From: Flavobacteriales bacterium UBA7519 | Lineage (GTDB): Bacteria; Bacteroidota; Bacteroidia; Flavobacteriales; Weeksellaceae | Direction: 5' to 3' | Length of the DNA stretch: 8,075 nt | NCBI GenBank assembly: GCA_002476905.1 | Contig: DLND01000045.1 | Span: 28,997 to 37,071 of the forward strand | Shown here: piece after piece, positions 1 through 6,183 of the stretch | Layout: each line of letters opens with the position of its first letter | Numbering within the stretch: position 1 is the first letter of the stretch | Notes under the pieces: generated by a model | Database searches by the model: none | What the model was told of the DNA's origin: nothing | What the model saw: only the letters and a program-made list of their open reading frames with translations | Translations under genes and position numbers: made by a program

Positions 1-1500
1 TGCCTCAAAATCATGCAAGGTTTCTTCTTTTGTGCTCGGATTTGCAAAAAGATCATCTCGGTTTGGTTCGCGATGCGCATTGGCATAGGAAACGAATACT
101 TTTCCGTTTTCAATATTGAAATTGACACCAACTTTCGGGTTGAAAAAAGTCCATTTTCTATATAAATCTGCACCTTCACCATCGCCCTGTTGGACAATTT
201 TTGTATCGTAATTGATGTTTCTTAGTTGCAAATCGCCAAAAAATTCGAATTGATTGAGTTTATAAATTGCTTTGGCAAATCCAGAAACTTCGTTCTTCAC
301 CGAATTATTTCTGTAATATTCGTGTTCATCAATTTGGGGTAGAAAAACGCCGGTTACATTACCAAAATGTCTTCCGTAATACTGATTGGCAACTGCTCCG
401 AAATTCAAATCAAGATTACCTAATTTTCCATACAAAGTAGAAATCACGCCATAAAAATCATTGTCCAGCCATTTTTTTCTGATGAAATCTGAGGTTTTAA
501 TTTCTGTTCCATTGTCGATGATATTAGGCAAGTTGTATTTAGAGAACTTAGCATCTTGTTTGTAATTTTCATAGTAACCTTTTCCTTTGGTATAATGCGC
601 TGTAGTTTCTAATTTCCAATCATCAGAAAATTTCTGGTTCCATAATAATTGATAATGATTTTGTCTGTAATTATCAGTTTCATTATCATAAAATTTTTCA
701 GCACCAGTTATTGGGTCATAATAGATTCCAGAATAATTATATTTAGGATCAGTTTCCCAAGTAGCTTTATCTACACCATTCCAAGCTTGATAAGTTTTCT
801 CCTTTCCTCCGAAAGCCAAGAACCTCAACTCCGTATTTTTTTCCTGAAACAAAGCAGAAAAATTATAGGAATGAAGATTAGAAGAAGCTCTGTCTATATA
901 ACCATCGGAATGGATATGTGTATATCTTCCCATCACAGACAAACGATTTTTCCAGAATTTCCCAGAATTGATTTCTGCAGAATATTTGTACGTATTGAAT
1001 GAACCATAAGAATCATCAGATTTTACTGAAAATTCATCTGAGGGATCTTTGGAAATCACATTAACACTCGCCCCAAAGGCAGAAACACCATTAGAAGAAG
1101 TCCCTACACCTCTCTGGATTACTATTTGTGAAGCAGAACTTGTGAGATCCGGAACATTCACAAAAAAAGTCCCTTGAGATTCGGAGTCATTATAAGGAAC
1201 ACCATTTAGCATTACATTAACACTTGTTCCGGCTGTCCCACGGATTCTGAATCCTGTGTAACCAATTCCGTTTCCGGCATCCGAAGTTGATACAACAGAT
1301 ATCTGATTTTTCAGAAGAATGGGCAAATCCTGTCCCAGATTTTTGTCAGCTAGTTCTTTTCCAACGTTGATGATTGTTTTTGCAGTTGGCGTTCTTTTGG
1401 TAAATTCTACAGCTTGAATATTTGTAACCTGTACAGAATCTGTAGTTTGAGAAAAATAAAATGGAGCAGCAAATACTCCTAAAAAAATAAATCCTTTCAT
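1..1500 (-). CDS. TPP-riboswitch-controlled TonB-dependent outer-membrane receptor, probable thiamin/thiamin-precursor importer (3' end missing)
   Basis: The frame is open from an ATG at 1498-1500 to the left edge: 500 codons with no stop. Residues 1-18 form a signal peptide ending in FSQ, as is common in flavobacteria. A TonB-box-like stretch lies around residues 23-33. The plug domain spans about 40-150 and includes FRIRGTAGTSVNVMLNG (84-100) and IQRGVGTSSNG (128-138). Alternating aromatic and polar beta-strands of the barrel follow, with YANAHREPNRDDL at 472-484, a motif typical of this receptor group. There is no N-terminal carboxypeptidase-like (CarboxypepD_reg) domain, unlike SusC-type receptors. 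Such receptors sit in the outer membrane and import scarce ligands using TonB energy. The ligand is inferred from the TPP riboswitch in the leader, as for the Omr1 receptors of Bacteroidetes thiamin regulons. Related receptors are usually about 700 aa, so some 200 residues probably lie outside. Receptor class is sure; substrate is likely, not proven. Confidence 0.9.
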   Translation of the reverse strand, partial: MKGFIFLGVFAAPFYFSQTTDSVQVTNIQAVEFTKRTPTAKTIINVGKELADKNLGQDLPILLKNQISVVSTSDAGNGIGYTGFRIRGTAGTSVNVMLNGVPYNDSESQGTFFVNVPDLTSSASQIVIQRGVGTSSNGVSAFGASVNVISKDPSDEFSVKSDDSYGSFNTYKYSAEINSGKFWKNRLSVMGRYTHIHSDGYIDRASSNLHSYNFSALFQEKNTELRFLAFGGKEKTYQAWNGVDKATWETDPKYNYSGIYYDPITGAEKFYDNETDNYRQNHYQLLWNQKFSDDWKLETTAHYTKGKGYYENYKQDAKFSKYNLPNIIDNGTEIKTSDFIRKKWLDNDFYGVISTLYGKLGNLDLNFGAVANQYYGRHFGNVTGVFLPQIDEHEYYRNNSVKNEVSGFAKAIYKLNQFEFFGDLQLRNINYDTKIVQQGDGEGADLYRKWTFFNPKVGVNFNIENGKVFVSYANAHREPNRDDLFANPSTKEETLHDFEA

Positions 1501-1551
1501 TCTTTTAAATTTAATTGTTAAAATTTATTGGAATAAAAGAGGCGACTATGT

Positions 1552-1628
1552 TTATAAATGATAAATTACGATTGATAAATGATTTTTTATAACGTTATTA
1601 TTAATCAATTATCATTCATCATTTATAA
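1552..1628 (-). repeat. Long imperfect AT-rich hairpin in the receptor leader
   Basis: Arms 1552-1583 and 1597-1628 are imperfect reverse complements: 26 of 32 positions pair, around a 13-nt loop (1584-1596). The outer 11 bp (TTATAAATGAT) are perfect. The hairpin starts just after the riboswitch core and ends about 50 nt before the receptor ATG. It lacks a following U-tract, so it is not a standard terminator. It may be the expression platform of the riboswitch, an mRNA-stability element, or a small dispersed intergenic repeat. One 12-mer from it, TTGATAAATGAT, recurs at 6107-6118 upstream of the second aconitase. Confidence 0.6.
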
Positions 1629-1630
1629 TG

Positions 1631-1703
1631 AATGCTTCCCTAAACAGCATTATCTGTTCCAGGTTCATTGGGTATAATCTCAGCTTGTTACAGCACCCCT
1701 TAA
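1631..1703 (-). promoter_or_regulatory. TPP riboswitch aptamer (THI element)
   Basis: Read on the minus strand, the conserved THI-element blocks occur in the right order and spacing: GGGGTGC (around 1693-1699), CTGAGA (1678-1683), ACCC (1670-1673), GAACCTG (1660-1666), GATAATGC (1647-1654) and AGGGAAGC (1634-1641). GGGT pairs with ACCC to make P2. GCT/AGC closes a very short P3 with a hexaloop. CCT/AGG forms P4, and ACAG/CTGT forms P5 around ATAATG. The aptamer ends about 130 nt before the receptor ATG, so it lies in that gene's 5' leader. TPP binding is expected to lower receptor expression. No classic terminator with a U-run follows, so the mode of control is unclear. A one-mismatch flavobacterial -7 box, TAATTTCG (1715-1722), sits just upstream but has no clear -33 element. 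Confidence 0.93.
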
Positions 1704-1734
1704 ATTTCTGAACGCGAAATTAGAAAAATTTTAA

Positions 1735-2397
1735 TTAATATGCGTGATTATTTTTATTGATGTAAAAATAGTCTTTTCCATTTTTGGAAACCTCAAATAA
1801 ACTGGCCGTTTTCCAGCTTAGGTTAGTCTTTATATCTTCATACTCAAAAGGAATTACAACCTGATTTTTTTTATTGATTATGCCGAATTTATTCTCTCTA
1901 ACAGCAATAATCATAGGATCTTCTATATTCCCATCCAAGACATAAAGCATCTGATACTGTGGATAGATTTCAAAGTCGCGGAAGTTCCTCACGTCTGCAT
2001 CAGTTTTTATTGTAAGTCCATAAAAACCATTATAAACAAAGGCTTTGTATTTAAGAGCTTCATAGGGTTTCAGGCATTTTCCGAGATCATTTTTCTGGTA
2101 TTGATAAACCCGCTTACCTAATTTATCAATCCTGTAAGTAATTCTATCTTGTTCAACTGTTGCAAAATCTGCAGAACCAAATTGACGCAGGTTTTCTTTA
2201 GGCGAATTAAGAAGATTGCAGTCTTCCGCAAAGAACATCGCAATATGATATTGTGGCTCTATGATAACGTTACCTTTTTGATCTATATATCCTGTTTTCT
2301 TGTTAATACTTTTCGGAATAAGATCCGGAATATGGGCAGACTGTCCGAAAGTCGATATAGAGATATATACAACTGTGAAATTTAATAATCTTTTCAT
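1735..2397 (-). CDS. Secreted WG-repeat-like protein, 220 aa
   Basis: The ORF is complete, starting at an ATG (2395-2397) 13 nt after the stop of the DUF2752 gene, so the two are probably co-transcribed. Residues 1 to about 20 are a signal peptide (positive MKR, short hydrophobic core, FGQSA end), which predicts export to the periplasm or outside. Two stretches resemble the WG beta-repeat family: residues 33-50 (GYIDQKGNVIIEPQY) and 169-191 (KFGIINKKNQVVIPFEYEDI). A weaker third one lies around 125-150 (FYGLTIKTDA, then FEIYPQYQ). WG repeats are common in secreted or surface proteins of Bacteroidota and have no assigned catalytic role. No active-site motif is visible, so no function is assigned. 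The next element downstream is the TPP riboswitch, but nothing links this protein to thiamin. Confidence 0.75.
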   Translation of the reverse strand: MKRLLNFTVVYISISTFGQSAHIPDLIPKSINKKTGYIDQKGNVIIEPQYHIAMFFAEDCNLLNSPKENLRQFGSADFATVEQDRITYRIDKLGKRVYQYQKNDLGKCLKPYEALKYKAFVYNGFYGLTIKTDADVRNFRDFEIYPQYQMLYVLDGNIEDPMIIAVRENKFGIINKKNQVVIPFEYEDIKTNLSWKTASLFEVSKNGKDYFYINKNNHAY

Positions 2398-2410
2398 CTG
2401 TAATCTGCAA

Positions 2411-2833
2411 TTATAAATTGTTAATAAAAGCTTTATAGCAATCTGTGTTTTTGAGTAGCGAAAATAATAAAACTATGATTATCAAAAAAAATAACCATTT
2501 TTTGCTGAAGAAAAAATTTAGCAACTTTTTCTTGCTTCTGAAAGATTCAGAATACTTTAAAATAATTAAAAAAAAGAAGTATAAAATTGAAAATACGAAC
2601 AATGAATTATATCTAAATGCTTCTACAAAACGCAAGTGCAAAAGTGAATGAAACGACCGCTGGACACCACATCCCGCACATTCATAGCCAGTCAGCAATT
2701 TTAGTGGACATCGCGGAAACCAACCACTTTTGGTAGGATCAAAAAAATAGTAGATTACGATTAACGCTAAAAAAATAACTAAAATCGCAATCTGTCCTTT
2801 GTGCTTCTTAAATAAATAAATGATTCCCAACAC
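2411..2833 (-). CDS. DUF2752 family small membrane protein, 140 aa
   Basis: The family signature is clear. FDPTKSGWFPRCPLKLLTG (31-49) runs into YECAGCGVQRSFHSLLH (50-66), which carries the paired cysteines C52 and C55 plus the Q-R and H-LLH elements, followed by an A-YN segment (72-76). Three hydrophobic helices are visible at about 14-31, 77-93 and 113-127, so it should be an inner-membrane protein. The biochemical role of DUF2752 is unknown. The start is uncertain: the best candidate is GTG (2831-2833), directly followed by TTG, and no in-frame ATG exists upstream before a stop. The gene is visibly richer in A and T than its neighbours, especially at its 3' end, with runs of Lys, Phe and Leu. 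It probably forms an operon with the WG-repeat gene 13 nt downstream. Confidence 0.8.
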   Translation of the reverse strand: MLGIIYLFKKHKGQIAILVIFLALIVIYYFFDPTKSGWFPRCPLKLLTGYECAGCGVQRSFHSLLHLRFVEAFRYNSLFVFSILYFFFLIILKYSESFRSKKKLLNFFFSKKWLFFLIIIVLLFSLLKNTDCYKAFINNL

Positions 2834-2902
2834 TATACGTAAATTTGCGTGGTTTTTAAAATAAAAATTATTATGGTAAAAATATTAAATATAGAAAAAA
2901 TA

Positions 2903-2933
2903 TATATAATTTATTTTTAATCTAAATTATATA
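2903..2933. repeat. Perfect 11-bp AT-only inverted repeat
   Basis: TATATAATTTA (2903-2913) and TAAATTATATA (2923-2933) are exact reverse complements around a 9-nt spacer. The repeat ends 4 nt before the proposed -33 element of the acnB promoter. It could be an operator for a dimeric regulator, an upstream promoter element, or chance in very AT-rich DNA. It is not a typical terminator, since the stem has no G or C. Confidence 0.45.
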
Positions 2934-2937
2934 ATTA

Positions 2938-2966
2938 TTGTAAAAGTTTTTAAAGTTGTAAATTTG
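2938..2966 (+). promoter_or_regulatory. Flavobacterial-type promoter for acnB
   Basis: TTG (2938-2940), an 18-nt spacer and TAAATTTG (2959-2966) match the Bacteroidota consensus TTG, 17-23 nt, TAnnTTTG in every fixed base. Transcription would begin near 2973 and give a leader of about 145 nt before the acnB ATG. The assignment rests on consensus only. Confidence 0.55.
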
Positions 2967-3116
2967 AGCGCATTTTGAGACGGGTAAGTAATTATCAATT
3001 ATTCACAATTATTATGCAGAGGCCTACAAAAATGTTAGATTTTTTAAAGTATAATATCAAAATTTCTAATTTTAAGTAGCCAAAAATGGAATTACAAAAA
3101 TCGAAACGATAAAAAA

Positions 3117-5897
3117 ATGAATATCTACAAAGATTATCTTAACGAAATTGAAGAGAGAAAAGAACAAGGTTTACATCCGAAACCGATTGATAGTGCAGAA
3201 CTTCTAAATGCCATCATCGCACAGATAAAGGATAAGAACAATGTTTATAGAGCAGATTCTCTTCAGTTTTTCATTTACAATACCCTTCCGGGAACTACTA
3301 GTGCTGCAGGTGCAAAAGCTCAGTTTTTAAAAGAAATTATCGTGGGTGAAGTTGTGGTAGAAGAAATCACACCAGATTTTGCTTTCGAACTTCTGTCGCA
3401 TATGAAAGGTGGCCCTTCTATAAAAGTTTTATTAGATTTAGCTTTAGGAAATAATCTTGAGATCGCAAAACAAGCTGCGGATGTGCTGAAAACACAAGTT
3501 TTCTTATACGAAGCAGATATTGACAGACTGAAAGAAGCATTCAAAAATGACAACCCTATCGCAAGAGAAATTTTTGAAAGCTACGCAAAAGCAGAATTTT
3601 TTACCAAACTTCCTGAAGTTCCGGAAGAAATCAAAGTTGTTACTTTCATCGCTGGTGAAGGTGATATCTCCACTGATTTATTATCTCCGGGAAACCAGGC
3701 ACACTCCAGATCCGACAGAGAATTGCACGGCAAGTGTATGATCACTCCACAGGCTCAGGAAGAAATAAAAGCATTACAAGCACAACATCCGGATAAAAGC
3801 GTGATGCTGATTGCTGAAAAAGGAACAATGGGCGTGGGTTCATCCAGAATGTCTGGTGTAAACAATGTTGCTCTATGGACCGGGAAAAAAGCCAGCCCTT
3901 ATATTCCTTTTGTTAATATAGCACCAATTGTAGGCGGAACCAATGGTATCTCTCCAATTTTCCTTACAACAGTTGATGTAACCGGTGGTATTGGAATCGA
4001 CCTAAAAAACTGGGTGAAAAAAGTAGATGAAAATGGTAATCCTGTACGAAATGAGAATGGCGAAATTATCCTAGAGGAATCTTATTCAGTAGCAACTGGA
4101 ACCGTTCTTACTATCAACACTCGAACTAAAAAATTGTACAAAGACGGTGAGGAACTAATTGACATCTCAAAAGCTTTGACGCCTCAGAAAATGGAATTCA
4201 TCAAAGCAGGAGGTTCTTATGCGATTGTTTTTGGTAAAAAGATACAGACCATTGCAGCACAGATTTTAGGAATAGAAATTCCTACGGTTTTTGCGCCTTC
4301 AAAGGAAATCTCTGTGGAAGGACAAGGTCTTACTGCGGTAGAGAAAATTTTTAACAAAAATGCAGTTGGACTTACGCCGGGCAAAGTGTTGCACGCAGGT
4401 TCAGATGTCCGGGTTGAAGTTAATATTGTTGGATCTCAGGATACTACTGGTTTAATGACCGCTCAGGAATTGGAATCAATGGCAGCAACTGTCATTTCTC
4501 CAATTGTAGATGGTGCTTACCAATCTGGATGTCATACAGCTTCAGTTTGGGATAAAAAAGCGCAGGCTAATATTCCTAAATTAATGAAATTTATGAACGA
4601 TTTCGGGGTAATCACAGCCCGTGACCCGAAAGGTGAATACCACGCAATGACAGACGTTATTCACAAAGTTCTTAACGATATTACGGTTGACGAATGGGCA
4701 ATCATCATAGGAGGCGACTCTCACACAAGGATGTCAAAAGGTGTTGCGTTCGGAGCTGACTCTGGAACGGTAGCTTTGGCTCTAGCGACTGGAGAAGCCT
4801 CTATGCCTATTCCTGAATCCGTAAAAGTTACCTTCAAAGGTCAGATGAAAGAGCATATGGATTTCCGTGATGTGGTTCACGCAACTCAGGCTCAGATGTT
4901 GAAGCAATTTGACGGTGAAAACGTTTTCCAAGGTAGAATTATTGAGGTTCATATCGGAACACTTCCTGCCGATCAGGCATTTACATTCACAGACTGGACT
5001 GCCGAAATGAAAGCGAAAGCTTCAATCTGTATTTCTGAAGATGATACACTTATCCAATCATTGGAGATTGCAAAAGCAAGAATCCAGATTATGATTGACA
5101 AAGGAATGGACAATGACAGGCAAGTTCTTCAGGGATTGATCAATAAAGCAGATAAGCGAATTTCGGAGATTAAATCTGGAGAAAAACCAGCATTGACGCC
5201 GGATGCCAATGCCAAATATTACGCTGAAGTTGTTGTAGATCTTGATGCTATCGATGAGCCAATGATCGCTGACCCTGATGTTAATAATGACGATGTTTCC
5301 AAGCGATACACACACGACACCATCAGAGATCTGACTTATTACGGAGGTGAGAAAAAAGTGGATCTTGGTTTCGTAGGTTCTTGTATGGTTCATAAAGGTG
5401 ACCTTAAAATCGTTTCTCAGATGTTGAGAAACCTTGAAAAGCAAAATGGCAAAGTAGAATTCCAGGCGCCACTTGTTGTTGCGGCTCCTACTTATAATAT
5501 CATTGATGAACTGAAAGCTGAAGGCGATTGGGAATTACTGGAAAAATATTCCGGTTTTGAATTCAATGATGCTGCTCCAAAAGGCGAAGCTCGTACGCAG
5601 TATGAAAATATGATGTACCTAGAGCGTCCTGGTTGTAATCTTTGTATGGGTAATCAGGAAAAGGCTGAAAAGGGAGACACTGTTTTAGCCACTTCTACCC
5701 GTCTTTTCCAAGGAAGAGTTGTGGAAGATTCTGAACGCAAAAAAGGAGAATCTTTATTGGCATCTACTCCGGTTGTGGTTTTATCTGCCATTAAAGGAAG
5801 AATTCCAAGCATTGAAGAATACAAAGAAGCTGTGGAAGGCATTGATTTAACTACTTTTGTACCATCTATCAAAGAATTGGTAACGGTTGGCCATTAA
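3117..5897 (+). CDS. acnB: Bifunctional aconitate hydratase B / 2-methylisocitrate dehydratase
   Basis: This is a complete 926-aa cytoplasmic [4Fe-4S] enzyme. It interconverts citrate and isocitrate through cis-aconitate in the TCA cycle, and AcnB enzymes can also hydrate 2-methylaconitate in the methylcitrate cycle. The domain order is AcnB-specific: an N-terminal HEAT-like helical domain (about 1-160), then the swivel domain (about 168-393, with HSRSDRELHGK and VTGGIGIDLKNW), then the catalytic core (about 405 to the end). The core shows VGSQDTTG (438-445) and GGDSHTR (532-538). Cluster ligands are C756 (GSCMVHKGD) and C840/C843 (PGCNLCMGNQ). The ATG at 3117 fits the family N-terminus and follows an A-rich stretch. 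It is about 60 residues longer than E. coli AcnB (865 aa), partly through extra sequence near 320-355 in the swivel domain. It has its own promoter candidate and terminator. A same-strand aconitase of a different subfamily follows. Identity is certain; methylcitrate use is inferred from the family. Confidence 0.97.
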   Translation: MNIYKDYLNEIEERKEQGLHPKPIDSAELLNAIIAQIKDKNNVYRADSLQFFIYNTLPGTTSAAGAKAQFLKEIIVGEVVVEEITPDFAFELLSHMKGGPSIKVLLDLALGNNLEIAKQAADVLKTQVFLYEADIDRLKEAFKNDNPIAREIFESYAKAEFFTKLPEVPEEIKVVTFIAGEGDISTDLLSPGNQAHSRSDRELHGKCMITPQAQEEIKALQAQHPDKSVMLIAEKGTMGVGSSRMSGVNNVALWTGKKASPYIPFVNIAPIVGGTNGISPIFLTTVDVTGGIGIDLKNWVKKVDENGNPVRNENGEIILEESYSVATGTVLTINTRTKKLYKDGEELIDISKALTPQKMEFIKAGGSYAIVFGKKIQTIAAQILGIEIPTVFAPSKEISVEGQGLTAVEKIFNKNAVGLTPGKVLHAGSDVRVEVNIVGSQDTTGLMTAQELESMAATVISPIVDGAYQSGCHTASVWDKKAQANIPKLMKFMNDFGVITARDPKGEYHAMTDVIHKVLNDITVDEWAIIIGGDSHTRMSKGVAFGADSGTVALALATGEASMPIPESVKVTFKGQMKEHMDFRDVVHATQAQMLKQFDGENVFQGRIIEVHIGTLPADQAFTFTDWTAEMKAKASICISEDDTLIQSLEIAKARIQIMIDKGMDNDRQVLQGLINKADKRISEIKSGEKPALTPDANAKYYAEVVVDLDAIDEPMIADPDVNNDDVSKRYTHDTIRDLTYYGGEKKVDLGFVGSCMVHKGDLKIVSQMLRNLEKQNGKVEFQAPLVVAAPTYNIIDELKAEGDWELLEKYSGFEFNDAAPKGEARTQYENMMYLERPGCNLCMGNQEKAEKGDTVLATSTRLFQGRVVEDSERKKGESLLASTPVVVLSAIKGRIPSIEEYKEAVEGIDLTTFVPSIKELVTVGH

Positions 5898-5922
5898 TTT
5901 TTAGACTAAAGTTTTAATATAT

Positions 5923-5959
5923 AATGGAAGATTTTTTTGAGAAGTCTTCCATTTTTTTG
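5923..5959 (+). terminator. Rho-independent terminator after acnB
   Basis: AATGGAAGA (5923-5931) and TCTTCCATT (5945-5953) form a perfect 9-bp stem with a 13-nt loop. The stem runs into a T-tract (5952-5958). It begins 26 nt after the acnB stop codon and should end the acnB transcript, separating it from the downstream aconitase. Confidence 0.85.
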
Positions 5960-6183
5960 TTTAGAATCTTTCTATTTTAATTGCTTTAATATTTTTTTAA
6001 CCTAGGTCAAGATCAACGACTTTATTTTTTCCTTAACTTCATAGCTTCAAAATAATATTAACATTCATAAGATTTACCCTTTTACCCACAGGTATAGGAA
6101 CGAAATTTGATAAATGATAATGATTTAAAATCTCCTGCTTTACTTTAAAAAGCGGGATTAATAAAAATAAAAAATATCGAGAT
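5960..6183 (+). other. Upstream region of the second aconitase gene
   Basis: This gene-free stretch lies between the acnB terminator and the second aconitase, so it should hold that gene's promoter. The best -7 candidate is GAAATTTG (6102-6109), one mismatch from TAnnTTTG, but no TTG lies at the right distance upstream, so it is weak. TTGATAAATGAT (6107-6118) repeats a 12-mer from the receptor leader. A hairpin follows at 6133-6157. The last bases before the ATG are A-rich with no clear Shine-Dalgarno, as is usual for the phylum. Confidence 0.45.
6127..6162 (+). promoter_or_regulatory. Leader hairpin upstream of the second aconitase
   Basis: TCCTGCTTT (6133-6141) pairs with AAAGCGGGA (6149-6157): nine pairs including one G-U, with a 7-nt loop. 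Flanking bases can extend the stem if one base bulges (AATC on the left, ATTAA on the right). The hairpin ends about 25 nt before the ATG and has no U-tract, so it does not look like a terminator. It may affect translation or mRNA stability, or bind a regulator; the sequence does not tell which. Confidence 0.4.

Larger units (their letters stand above)
2834..3116. other. Divergent AT-rich intergenic region with acnB control signals
   Basis: This 283-bp spacer separates the minus-strand DUF2752 gene from plus-strand acnB. It holds an AT-only inverted repeat (2903-2933) and an acnB promoter candidate (2938-2966). It also contains an 8-codon ORF (3086-3112, MELQKSKR) that ends 4 nt before the acnB start. 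No convincing promoter for the DUF2752 gene was found on the minus strand; the nearest -7-like string, TATATTTA, has no partner element. I see no RNA gene here. Confidence 0.6.

Noticed and set aside
649..1002. Plus-strand ORF of 117 codons
   Set aside because: It lies fully inside the receptor gene on the other strand, is rich in Ile, Ser and Phe, and has no family features. It is an antisense shadow.
2445..2651. Plus-strand ORF with long Lys/Asn runs
   Set aside because: It is the antisense of the AT-rich end of the DUF2752 gene; the Lys runs mirror the Phe-rich membrane helices.
2840..2847. TAAATTTG as a second acnB promoter -7 box
   Set aside because: It matches the -7 consensus but has no TTG at 17-23 nt upstream; the nearest TTTG is 38 nt away. 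It also lies at the DUF2752 start and far from acnB.
3086..3112. 8-codon upstream ORF (MELQKSKR) ending 4 nt before acnB
   Set aside because: ATG-to-stop ORFs of this length are expected by chance in such a leader, and there is no run of regulatory codons. Noted but not called a leader peptide.
5058..5444. Minus-strand ORF of 128 codons inside acnB
   Set aside because: The acnB frame here contains a cluster cysteine and conserved core sequence; the antisense ORF has no recognisable domain.
6133..6160. Leader hairpin read as a terminator or attenuator
   Set aside because: No T-run follows on either strand (ATTAATAAAAAT on plus), so it does not meet the pattern of an intrinsic terminator.
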